Below are positions 1 to 10,351 of a stretch of 64,000 nt of DNA, piece by piece. Origin of the DNA: Oscillatoria princeps RMCB-10 (GTDB taxonomy: Bacteria; Cyanobacteriota; Cyanobacteriia; Cyanobacteriales; Oscillatoriaceae); the NCBI GenBank assembly GCA_019359235.1, contig JAHHHT010000003.1, forward strand, positions 248,001 to 312,000. Reading direction: 5' to 3'. Both the position numbers and the translations under genes were made by a program. The first letter of the stretch is position 1; each line of letters opens with the position of its first letter. The notes under the pieces were generated by a model. The model saw only the letters and a list, made by a program, of their open reading frames with translations, was not told the DNA's origin and did no database searches.

Positions 1-166
1 CTCGTTTCGAGGTCATGCGGCTGAATAATTAATTTCAGCGAGTTAGTTAAGGAATTGAGCGGACGCACTGTGAACAGCCCCTTCATTGCTACCATCTTCT
101 AAAGATTCCTTCTCTAAAATAGGACAGTTTAAGGTTTCAAGGCTGTGCTGCAAATCACATAGCTAA

Positions 167-217
167 TGCCGCCAGCCAGCAGCCGTGCAGCTTCAGAAAC
201 GCCGGTGGCTGGCGGCA
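167..217 (-). terminator. Hairpin downstream of crtB
   Basis: Perfect 12-bp inverted repeat (TGCCGCCAGCCA at 167-178, TGGCTGGCGGCA at 206-217) with a 27-base loop, 20 bases beyond the crtB stop. No run of T follows on the minus strand, so it may be a weak terminator or an RNA 3'-end stabiliser rather than a classical intrinsic terminator. Bases 1-166 hold nothing I recognise. Confidence 0.4.
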
Positions 218-236
218 AAGAGCTAGTGGCTCGCAT

Positions 237-1169
237 TTAGAAGACTTGCGCCCTCAGCCAAGCCACCGGCAAAGTCAGCATCTTCCGCGCTCCGGGAACA
301 TAGGCTCGCCGGCGGAAGACATCGTACTGGTTGCGCTCAATAGCAACCAGTATATGGCTGTAGAGCATCTGAGCCGACCACACCGGCCAGCGGGCATCCC
401 GACTGAGAGCGCTAATGCCCTTTTCCGCTTCGGCATAGAACTTGCGGGCTCGCTGAATTTGGAACCGCATCAAAGAGCGCCACCGGTCATCCACCACACC
501 GTTGAGTAAATCCTCTTCCGTGTAATTAAACATCGCTAACTCTTTTAGGGGCAGGTAAATACGACCCCGGCGGGTATCTTCCCCCACATCTCGCAGGATA
601 TTCGTCAGCTGGTTAGCAATTCCCAGCGCCACCGCCTGTTCAGCTGGATTGGGCTCGGAAGACGCCGCTCGATTCCAGGGAGCGGTTCGGGGGGATGGTT
701 CCACTCCCATCACCGGCATCGTCATCAGCCCAACCGTGCCGGCGACTCGGTAGCAGTAGAGGTACAGTTCCTCAAACGTTTCGTAGCGGCTGCGGTACAA
801 GTCCATGCCCTGTCCCGCAATCATGTCCCGAAAGGGCTGAATGTCGAGGGGAAAGCGTTCCAGCGTATCCGCCAGCGCCACATCACAGTCTTCTAGCGGG
901 CTGCCGGCAAAGATCGACTCCAGTTGGCGCTCCCAGTGGTCGAGCGTTTCAGGCGTCGTCAGGCGAGCGCGAGAGCCATCCACCAGTTCGTCGGTGCGGC
1001 GGCACCAGGCGTAGATGGCCCAAATCGCTCGCTGTTTCGCCTCTGGCATCAGCAGCGTGCCCAGGTAAAAGGTTCTGGCGTAAGTGGCCGTTATCTGGCG
1101 GCAGAGTTCGTAGGAGGCTTCTGGGGAAGCCAGGGTTGTCATGCGGGGGTGAGTAGGCAGTTGCAGCAT
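237..1169 (-). CDS. crtB: Phytoene synthase
   Basis: Condenses two geranylgeranyl diphosphates to phytoene, the first committed step of carotenoid synthesis. The 310-residue protein has the trans-isoprenyl diphosphate synthase (squalene/phytoene synthase) fold signatures: an aspartate-rich motif RRTDELVD near residue 60 and a second, NILRDVGEDTRRGRIYLP, near residue 190. These bind the diphosphates through magnesium. Length is normal for cyanobacterial CrtB. It lies 183 bases downstream of the phytoene desaturase gene on the same strand, the arrangement usual in cyanobacteria, so the two steps are probably co-expressed. Start is the ATG giving MLQLPTHPRM. No anomaly seen. Confidence 0.96.
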   Translation of the reverse strand: MLQLPTHPRMTTLASPEASYELCRQITATYARTFYLGTLLMPEAKQRAIWAIYAWCRRTDELVDGSRARLTTPETLDHWERQLESIFAGSPLEDCDVALADTLERFPLDIQPFRDMIAGQGMDLYRSRYETFEELYLYCYRVAGTVGLMTMPVMGVEPSPRTAPWNRAASSEPNPAEQAVALGIANQLTNILRDVGEDTRRGRIYLPLKELAMFNYTEEDLLNGVVDDRWRSLMRFQIQRARKFYAEAEKGISALSRDARWPVWSAQMLYSHILVAIERNQYDVFRRRAYVPGARKMLTLPVAWLRAQVF

Positions 1170-1352
1170 TCGTTGGGGGATTAGCTATCAGCCAGAAGGA
1201 TCGAGTCATCAACTTCGATGTCGAGTCAGAGCACGACTGCGTCGGGAACCGGAAGGAAAGGGGGACTCACCAGGCTTTTGCAGGGGCGACTCGGGCAATC
1301 ATTCGCCCCTACCGACAAAGGGCATGGTAGCAACGGGCGTGTTTGTTGATGG

Positions 1353-3558
<2,206 letters not shown>

Positions 3559-3921
3559 ATGAGTACAGTTCTGATTGTGGATGACAGTTTGACACTTCGG
3601 CAAATCGTCGCCGACATTCTCAAAAGAAGCGGACTAGATGTTATCGAGGCGTCTGATGGCGTCGAAGCCAAGGAACAAATTCAGGCGAGCTGCCCCGATT
3701 TAGTAATCACAGATATTGTCATGCCCCGCATGAACGGCTACGAACTGTGCCGGTGGCTAAAAAACAACCCTAAAGCCCAGAATATACCCGTGGTAATGTG
3801 TACGAGCAAAAGTGAAGAGTTCGACCGCTACTGGGGGATGAAGCAAGGTGCTGATGCCTACATCGCCAAACCTTTCCGCCCGACAGAACTGCTTGAAACC
3901 GTCAGACAGCTGCTGCGCTAG
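3559..3921 (+). CDS. Single-domain response regulator (CheY/PilH-like)
   Basis: A 120-residue stand-alone receiver domain. The acidic pocket is VDD at residues 7-9, the phosphoacceptor is Asp52 in VITDIVMPRMNGYE, the switch Thr is residue 82 and the conserved Lys is residue 104 in AKPF. There is no output domain, so it acts by protein-protein contact. Closest in style to PilH/CheY-type regulators of type IV pilus motility (PixG/PixH, TaxP families) because of the TDIVMPRMNGYELCRWLK segment. No kinase lies beside it. A purine-rich Shine-Dalgarno (AGGGAG) precedes the ATG. Confidence 0.9.
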   Translation: MSTVLIVDDSLTLRQIVADILKRSGLDVIEASDGVEAKEQIQASCPDLVITDIVMPRMNGYELCRWLKNNPKAQNIPVVMCTSKSEEFDRYWGMKQGADAYIAKPFRPTELLETVRQLLR

Positions 3922-4518
3922 CTGTGAGGGGTGTGGCGCTGAGTTCCAGTCCAGCTATCTGACTGTAATATTATCACTTCAGGAACAAAGGGAACAGGGA
4001 GAAAGGCTAGGAGCGCCAGCTTATTTTGAATTTTGAACTCACACTTCCTAATTTAAAATTCACAATTCATTCCTAGCCCCAATAACGCCCCCAGATACCA
4101 ACGCCTGCAGCCGCCGGTGTGGGAGTTCCAGACTGCCCGCACCCAGCAGCGGTAAGCCCTCGAAGTATTGCGTCTTCTCGCCAGAGCCGGCACCCTCTCC
4201 TACCTATTTTGGATTTTAGATTTTGGATTTTGGATTAGGCCGGCGCGGGCGGCCAGCCCAAACACAACAGGTGAGCGGCATCGAGCCTCCAATCGCTGGC
4301 TGTAAGAGCAGATTTATAAAGTAATTATTAAGCGCGGCCTCTAGGGGCGGCTCCCTGTGGCATTGGTGCCAGCTTAAACTTCATAATCAACCGCCCCCGC
4401 CAAGGAACGCCAAGAGAATGCTGCTTGGCGTCCTTGGCGGTTGATGATAAGATTCATCAATCTTATGGAATAGGGCGCTAAAGTTGACACCAGTGCCCCC
4501 CGTGGCCGCCCCCGGTGT
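3922..4518. other. Intergenic region with long hairpin
   Basis: No supported gene. Bases 4397-4440 form a near-perfect hairpin. The left arm is CCGCCAAGGAACGCCAAG and the right arm CTTGGCGTCCTTGGCGG, one bulged base, 9-base loop. Related CGCCAAG/CTTGGCG strings recur near 35650 and 42281, so this belongs to a dispersed repeat family. Bases 4204-4237 carry the repeated phrase ATTTTGGATTTTAGATT seen elsewhere in the window. Confidence 0.55.
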
Positions 4519-4630
4519 ATGGCTCCTTTACGTTTTATTTACAAACACTCTCTGATAGCGGTTTTCAATGGTGTCGAAGGCAAGCCGTGCCGGAAAATGT
4601 GCTATTATATACAATGTGCTGCTTTAGTAG

Positions 4631-4657
4631 GTGTGAATCCCTATGAGGGATTGAAAT
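4631..4657 (+). repeat. Lone CRISPR-repeat-like palindrome
   Basis: GAATCCCTATGAGGGATTGAAA contains the inverted arms AATCCCT/AGGGATT and ends in ATTGAAA, as many cyanobacterial CRISPR repeats do. There is only one copy, with no spacer array and no cas gene in the window, so at most it is a degenerate remnant. Confidence 0.25.
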
Positions 4658-4671
4658 TGCAGGGAAGTGGC

Positions 4672-7256
4672 ATGCATCCAATGTCGCATATTAGTGAGAT
4701 GAACTTCTCTCTCTTCCCCCCCTTCCCGGTTGCGGGGAGGGGCGTCAGGGGTGGGGTTCGCCGGCGGAGAGCAAGGTGCTGGAAATTGAGCTTGTGCGGC
4801 TGCCTGCTGGCGGCTGTAAATGCGGTATTTTTCCCCACCGGCACCCCGGCGCAAATCGCCCCAGACGCCACAGAGCCGGTCAACTCTGCCGTCACCGCGA
4901 ATGGCAGCACCATCACCATCACCGGCGGCACTGTCAAGGGCAGCAACCTCTTCCACAGTTTTGAGCAATTTTCCCTCCCCACCGGCACCCGAGCCCACTT
5001 CAACAATACCCCGGCAATTCAAAACATCCTCACCCGCGTCACCGGGCGGTCAATTTCTAACATTGACGGCATCATTCAAGCCAACGGTAGCGCCAACTTC
5101 TTCCTGCTCAATCCCAACGGCATTATTTTTGGCCCCAACGCCAGCCTCAACATTGGCGGCTCCTTGATCGCCAGCACGGCGGCGAGCCTGAACGCAAGCT
5201 GACGGCAGCGTTTTCAGCGCCGCAACTCCCCAAAACCCGCCCCTGCTAACCGTCAGCGTGCCGGTTGGCTTGCAGTACGGCCCGAATCCGGGCAGGATTC
5301 TCGTGCTCGGCGGGGGTGAGGGAATCCGGACGACAGCCGACCTGGTTGACACGAGTGCCGGGCAAGCGCGTCGGACCGGCTCAAACCCTCGCCCTGGTTG
5401 GCTCAGATGTCGCCCTCGAAGGAGCAACCCTCAAAACCGCTGGGGGGCGGATTGAACTGGGCAGTGTCGCCGGTGCCGGCACAGTCAGCCTCACCCCGGC
5501 AGAGCTTTCTTAGGATATGAGGGCGTCCCTGCCTTTGGCGACATTCAACTTTCTGGCGCGAGTCAGCGAAGGAGCCACCGGCACCGGCAGCAATATCACA
5601 GTGGGAACCAGAGCCTTAATCGCCCGCAATGGGTCGCAGATCCGAACCAGTACGGAGAGTTCCGGGCGGGGGGGCAGCGTGACTGTGGTTGCCTCCGACG
5701 GGCGTGGAGCTCACCGGCACTTCCGCGAACAACCGCCGTCCCAGTGGGGTGCGCACTCCCGTCGAAGAAGGAGCCACCGGCACGGGCGGGAATATCACTT
5801 TGCTTGCCTCGGCGGCTAATCGTCCAGAATGGGGCCCAGGTGTCCGCCGCTCCCTTTGGTGCCGGTCAGGGAGGCAACCTCACGGTGTAGACGCGCCAGC
5901 GGCTTCCCGCAGGGTGCGCCTCCGAGTCCGTGGAACTGATTGGCAGAGCGCCGGGGGGCGAGTTTCCCAGCAACTTGTCCACTGCAGCCCAGGAAGAAGC
6001 CACCGGCGCGGGCGGCAATTTAACCGTGCGAACGCAGCGGTTAACTGTCCGCAGCGGGGCGCAGCTGTCCGCCGGCACCTTTGGTGCGGGGCGGGGGGGC
6101 AACTTGGAGGTCAGCGCCTCCCTTGTCGGGTGGAGCTGCTCGGCACCGGCACCGCACCCAGCGGTGAGCGCCCCAGCGGCCTGTTCACTCAAGCCAACCA
6201 GCAAGCCACGGGCGCGGCTGGCAGCAACTTAACCGTGGCCACTCGGCGGTTAGCGCTCCGGGATGGGGCGCAGATATCCGCCAGTACGTCCGGACCTGGG
6301 GCAGCGGGCAACCTGACAGTGCGGGCTTCCGAGTCGGTGGAGGTGGCGGGAAGCGCGCCAAACGGTGCGTTTCCCAGCCGCCTCACCGCTCAAACCAGCG
6401 GTGGGGGCAGTGCGGGCACCTTGAGCGTTGAGACGCCAGCTCTGACTGTCCGGGATGGAGGGCAAATCACTGTCAGAAGTCGGGGCGCTCAGTCAGGGGC
6501 TGCCGGCAGTTTGCAGGTACAGGCTGGCTCTGTCCGCCTCGACAGTGGAGGAGCCATCACTGCCACTACCGAATCGGGTGACGGCGGCAATATTCGGCTG
6601 CGAGCGCAAGAGTTGCTGCTGCTGCGGGGCAATAGCAATATTTCCACGACCGCCGGCACGGCGGAAGCCGGTGGTAACGGCGGCAATATTAATATCGAGA
6701 GTGGCAATTTAGTTGCGTTAGAAGATAGCGACATTACTGCGAATGCTTATAGGGGTAAAGGGGGCAATATTCAAATCAGCACCACCGGCTTCTTTTTGTC
6801 TGCGGACAGCAACATCACCGCCAGTTCGCGGTAGGGCAGGCCGGCACGGTGGAAATCAGCACGCCTGATGCGGGTCCGGGTGCGGGATTAATCGCTTTGC
6901 CAGAAGAAGTTGTCGATATCGCCGGGCTGATTGACCGGAACTTCTGTGCGGTGGGGAGCTGCAGCCGTTTCACCATCACCGGCGCTGGGGGTTTGCCCCC
7001 CTCCCCCAGCGACGCCCTCAGCAGCAATGCGGTCTGGGAGGACTGGCGCGCTGCAGTGGCGGGTGAGGTGGAAAGGCGGGAAGCTGCCGGTGGGGCGGAG
7101 TTGCCGGTGCGAAATTCAATTGTGGAAGCTCAAGGATGGGCGATCGGTGCCGGTGGGGAGGTGATTCTCACGGGGAGCATCCCGGTTTTGCAAAGAAGCC
7201 CAAATAAATGCGACAATGATTTCAACAGGGGGTATTTGCCACACAACGAAAGATAG
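4672..7256 (+). pseudogene. Filamentous haemagglutinin-type secreted protein, multiply frameshifted
   Basis: Remnant of a two-partner-secretion exoprotein. The first intact segment (to 5202) has a signal-peptide-like stretch and a TPS domain. Its family signatures are readable: [15 protein letters not shown], then [16 protein letters not shown]. The rest of the protein is readable only by switching frame repeatedly: [17 protein letters not shown] near 5258, [18 protein letters not shown] near 5400, then beta-helix-type repeats (GGNLTV, GGNIRL, GGNINI) to 7256. At least five frame changes or stops separate these, so this is a pseudogene rather than a sequencing slip. Such genes commonly accompany CHAT, CHASE2 and DUF928 genes in cyanobacteria, and those lie 3-11 kb away. 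The exact start is uncertain; the ATG at 4672 has AGGGAAG before it. The last stop codon lies inside a small inserted element. Confidence 0.85.
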
Positions 7257-7350
7257 AGCGGTTTTCAGTTGGATGAAGCACATGCCAGAAACCCGGTTTC
7301 TTTAAGAAACCGGGTTTCTCAGTACCTCAATCAGATGAAAACCGCTCTAT
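7253..7350. mobile_element. MITE-like element, AGCGGTTTTCA family
   Basis: Terminal inverted repeats ATAGAGCGGTTTTCA (7253-7267) and TGAAAACCGCTCTAT (7336-7350) flank a core made of AGAAACCCGGTTTCT joined to AAGAAACCGGGTTTCT. It encodes nothing. Related ends occur at 13212-13236, 13520-13545, 13620-13640, 40627-40642, 49705-49720 and 60326-60341. The element abuts the end of the haemagglutinin pseudogene. Confidence 0.7.
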
Positions 7351-8002
7351 TTGTAAACCCGCCCCCACCTAGCCAACATCCTCTGCAAAATTTTTGCCTT
7401 TCCCCCCTTGCAATTGGCAGGATTTGTGTTAGATTGGGAATAATGGAATAGGTGTGCGCATATAAGGTCAGCAGCTGTGGCCAACCGGCACCGGCAGGCA
7501 GTCAAATTTGAAGCGAAAATCCTGTTGTGCCGGTGGGGAATCAATCACGCACAATTGTGCATAACTGGTACTGGCATTATAGTGGCTATCCCACTCGTGG
7601 CAGAGCGCGCCATTGCGATGAAATTGTGGTGCGGTCGGGGGGGGAAAGGTGGAGAGTGCCGGTTCCGCATCAGGAAATGAAAGCGGGAGACACCCAAGGT
7701 GAGGGGCGCTCAGTAATTTTGCGGGTTTCGGGCGCGTTTCTCAGGGAGGATATTTGGGATAAGTAAGTGATTTCACTATGGCCCGCGCCCTATAAATACC
7801 TCATAATGGGCAGTTGTGAGCGTGGCATCAATAATTTTGCGGAGATGCTCTGGAACTGATGAGGGTAAAGTGAGCGTGATATTACTGTTGGTAGGGAGTC
7901 GAGAGAGCTGCGATAATCTTTGGAATAAGTGAGCGGTGAAATTGAGAGCAAGTCAAACCCAACCTCTCACCCCAAGCCAAACTAAAAAATCTGGATAAAA
8001 AA
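7351..8002. other. Region without a supported gene
   Basis: Short overlapping open frames at 7477-7766 show no recognisable family and read partly through each other. They may be debris of an older gene. Nothing else is seen before the small peptide gene at 8003. Confidence 0.4.
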
Positions 8003-8209
8003 ATGAAAGAGGCAACACCACCCTGTAACATGACGAACTTAGGCTGTTCCAACGTCGAGCTTGACGAGCAATTGTCTGATGAGCAATTGGCAATGGTAGC
8101 CGGTGGCGCGGAGGAGGGCCTCGCGGTCTTCGACGACGTGTTCCCCAACCACATTTTTGGGGCGGGGCGGATCAACGCCTTCAAGAGCTTAACTTCACTC
8201 ATTAACTGA
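8003..8209 (+). CDS. Double-glycine leader peptide (orphan RiPP or bacteriocin precursor)
   Basis: A 68-residue peptide whose first 35 residues look like a classical double-glycine leader: acidic, ending in LSDEQLAMVAGG with the cleavage site after Gly35. Leaders of this form are cut by C39-peptidase ABC exporters and are found on cyanobacterial bacteriocin and RiPP precursors. The 33-residue core (AEEGLAVFDDVFPN...) has no cysteine and few Ser/Thr, so a lanthipeptide is unlikely. An unmodified or lightly modified peptide is more plausible. No modification enzyme, C39 transporter or second precursor is in the window. The start ATG has only a weak upstream GGA. A strong intrinsic terminator follows at 8420-8460. 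Confidence 0.7.
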   Translation: MKEATPPCNMTNLGCSNVELDEQLSDEQLAMVAGGAEEGLAVFDDVFPNHIFGAGRINAFKSLTSLIN

Positions 8210-8419
8210 AGATTAGGGGGGATTTCGCATTGAGCGAGAAGCGTTGGCTCAGAAGCCTTCCCTCCCCAAAAGCCTCCCCTCTAAAGCCTTCCCAAATAAT
8301 ATTTACAGGTGCGGGCGGATAAGAAGAGATTTTGTGTGGGGGGAAAGGAAGGGGAAAAGAAGTCTTCGATTCTTGGGCGTGGCTTTCGTCTCCCCACCCC
8401 ACCCAACCTATTAAACAAA

Positions 8420-8460
8420 CCCCCAAGACTTTTGTGAAGGTCTTGGGGGGTTGTTTTTTT
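8420..8460 (+). terminator. Intrinsic terminator
   Basis: A 10-bp perfect stem CCCCCAAGAC (8420-8429) and GTCTTGGGGG (8440-8449) with a 10-base loop, followed by GTTGTTTTTTT. It is the best rho-independent terminator in the window. It ends the transcription unit of the small leader-peptide gene, leaving a 3' untranslated stretch of about 210 bases that may itself hold a small RNA. Confidence 0.8.
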
Positions 8461-8491
8461 CCCCTTCTGACGATACCTGATACCTCCCCGA

Positions 8492-8730
8492 TGCGCCGGC
8501 ACCGTCACCTCAAAACTGGACAGCCACATCACCGTTCGCTGCAAAAACCGTGAATTCAGACTTCACGCCTAGAGAATGTCGCTCAAATATCAAAGGCATT
8601 GCACAGTGCCGGTCAATTGGCTTTACCGGGGCTGTTGGAACCGAGAGACAGCACAATTGAAGAAGTCGCCGCCCAATTTATCGCCGGCAACCGGCATCCA
8701 TCGGTGGGCGATATGAGAGAGTGTTTATAA
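8492..8730 (+). pseudogene. C-terminal remnant of an unidentified protein
   Basis: Two short frames join into one protein-like sequence if a single missing base near 8565 is restored. The first reads GTVTSKLDSHITVRCKNREF. The second reads LENVAQISKALHSAGQLALP and then IEEVAAQFIAGNRHPSVGDM, ending at a stop at 8728-8730. Composition and hydrophobic pattern look like real protein, but I cannot name the family. The 5' part is missing. Confidence 0.35.
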
Positions 8731-8990
8731 AGAACACCTTCTTCGAGCCAGAAACCGGGTGTCTGGCGAGGGCGCTGTCGCTCACCTACCGCCCCAAAAC
8801 CCATACAAGCTGAAAGGACATCCCCCAACTACAGCAATGAATCTACAAGTTGCCAGATTGTAGCACGCCTGCGCGAGTGCGCGATCGCAACAGAAGTCCT
8901 CCAACCCGGCTTTCTCCAAGAAAGGAGTCGGGTGATGCGGGCGCGTGCGTCTGTTATAATATTAACTAACGGCAGAAGCGAGAGACAAGT

Positions 8991-9647
8991 ATGGTTAATA
9001 CAGCCGAGACACCCACCTTGGAGAGTCCCCCTGAAACTCCCTCTGCAGAACAGCGGGTTGTTTTCCACAATATCAGCTGGCAGGCTTACGAGCAAATTTT
9101 AGCAGCATTGGGCGAGAGTCGCTCGTCTCGTCTCACTTATGACCAAGGCACCTTAGAAATTACCATGCCCTTAGAAGAACATGAAAGCGCTACCCGATTG
9201 ATAGAACTTTTCATCCGGATTTTGGTAGTAGAACTGGGTCTAAAAATCAAAACAATGGGGTCAACAACTTTAAACCGGCCCGATTTACAAAAAAGTGCGG
9301 AACCCGACAACTGCTACTACATCCAAAATCAACCCAAAGTGGCGGGTAAAACAGTTGACTTAAATACCGATCCGCCCCCGGACTTGATTGTCGAAATAGA
9401 TATTACCTATACCAACATTCAAAAACTAAATTTGTATGCCAGTATGGGAGTCGCGGAATTCTGGCGTTATAACGGGAAAATATTGCGAATTTATCAACTC
9501 CAGGAGCGCCAGTATATTGAGGTAGAAAATAGCCCCACATTCGCCCGGTCAATCAAAGAGCAGCTTTATCAGTTTCTGGAAGAGGCGAAATTAGACGAAG
9601 TGCAAGCAGAGAAGTCATTACGCGCTTGGGTGCAACAGGAAGTGTGA
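8991..9647 (+). CDS. Uma2-family (DUF820) putative nuclease
   Basis: 218 residues of the Uma2 family, a PD-(D/E)xK nuclease-fold family greatly expanded in cyanobacteria and often carried as stand-alone genes. The catalytic-type signature is PPPDLIVEIDITYTN near residues 128-142 followed by KLNLYASMGVAEFWRY. The N-terminal FHNISWQAYEQIL...RLTYDQGTLEITMP segment is also typical. The biological role of the family is unknown; nuclease activity is inferred from fold. A possible -10 element TATAAT lies about 35 bases upstream. Flanked by repeats, as such genes often are. Confidence 0.9.
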   Translation: MVNTAETPTLESPPETPSAEQRVVFHNISWQAYEQILAALGESRSSRLTYDQGTLEITMPLEEHESATRLIELFIRILVVELGLKIKTMGSTTLNRPDLQKSAEPDNCYYIQNQPKVAGKTVDLNTDPPPDLIVEIDITYTNIQKLNLYASMGVAEFWRYNGKILRIYQLQERQYIEVENSPTFARSIKEQLYQFLEEAKLDEVQAEKSLRAWVQQEV

Positions 9648-10351
9648 GAGTTCCACACACCAGAAACCGGGTTTCTTGCAACTCCCCTGACCTCAAAGCC
9701 CAAATTTTTTCTCCAGAAACCCGGTTTCTCACAAGTTGAGGAAGGCGCGCAGGCTTCTTTTGTGTGAGGCGCGCCCCCGCCTCACGCATATGAAACGCAG
9801 CGGTGAGGCGCGCTGCGCACCAGAAACCGGGTTTCTTGCAACTGCCTTTCCAATAGCCCAAATTTTCTGAGAAACCCGGTTTCTCACCACGCAAAACCGG
9901 GTTTCTTATTTGGGTAAGGACGTAGGACAGGCGTTCCCTCAGTACGCGCCGCTCCGCTAAAGCGTAGCGGCTGCGCCAGCAGCTACGCCTGTCCCTAGAA
10001 CCCCGGTTTCTCCCAAGTTGAGGGAGCCGCACCGGCTTCTTTCGTGTGAGGCGGGCCGCCCGCCTCACGCAAATATTAGCTTCATGTGAGGCGCGACGCC
10101 CGCCTCACGCATATAATTCACCCCCCCTCTGCGATCAGCGCCGGTGTATTCTACTTACCCAATAAACCCGCCCCCCACACCCTGAGTGCGAACAGCCGTG
10201 CCTTGCGGACATATTATTACCAAGCCTTCTGAAAGCGCACTAACATGAGAGAAGCGTGAAGGTTAATCATTTTTGGCGCTGGGCGGAAGAAGCAACAGAG
10301 AAATGAGCTGGAGCTGTTGCCCAGCACCCAGCACCCAGCGGGTTGAGAAAA
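9648..10351. repeat. Repeat field between Uma2 gene and CHAT gene
   Basis: Non-coding. It contains at least five copies of the AGAAACCCGGTTTCT palindrome or half-palindrome (9661, 9714, 9820, 9870, 9893). Three GTGAGGCG...CGCCTCAC hairpins lie at about 9763-9786, 10046-10070 and 10084-10110. A GGACAGGCGT...ACGCCTGTCC inverted pair lies at 9927-9994. These are typical dispersed cyanobacterial palindromes. Confidence 0.7.

Noticed and set aside
7477-7766. Two overlapping short frames that looked like a toxin-antitoxin pair
   Set aside because: Neither translation matches HicA, RelE, MazF or any other family I know, and they overlap each other in different frames.
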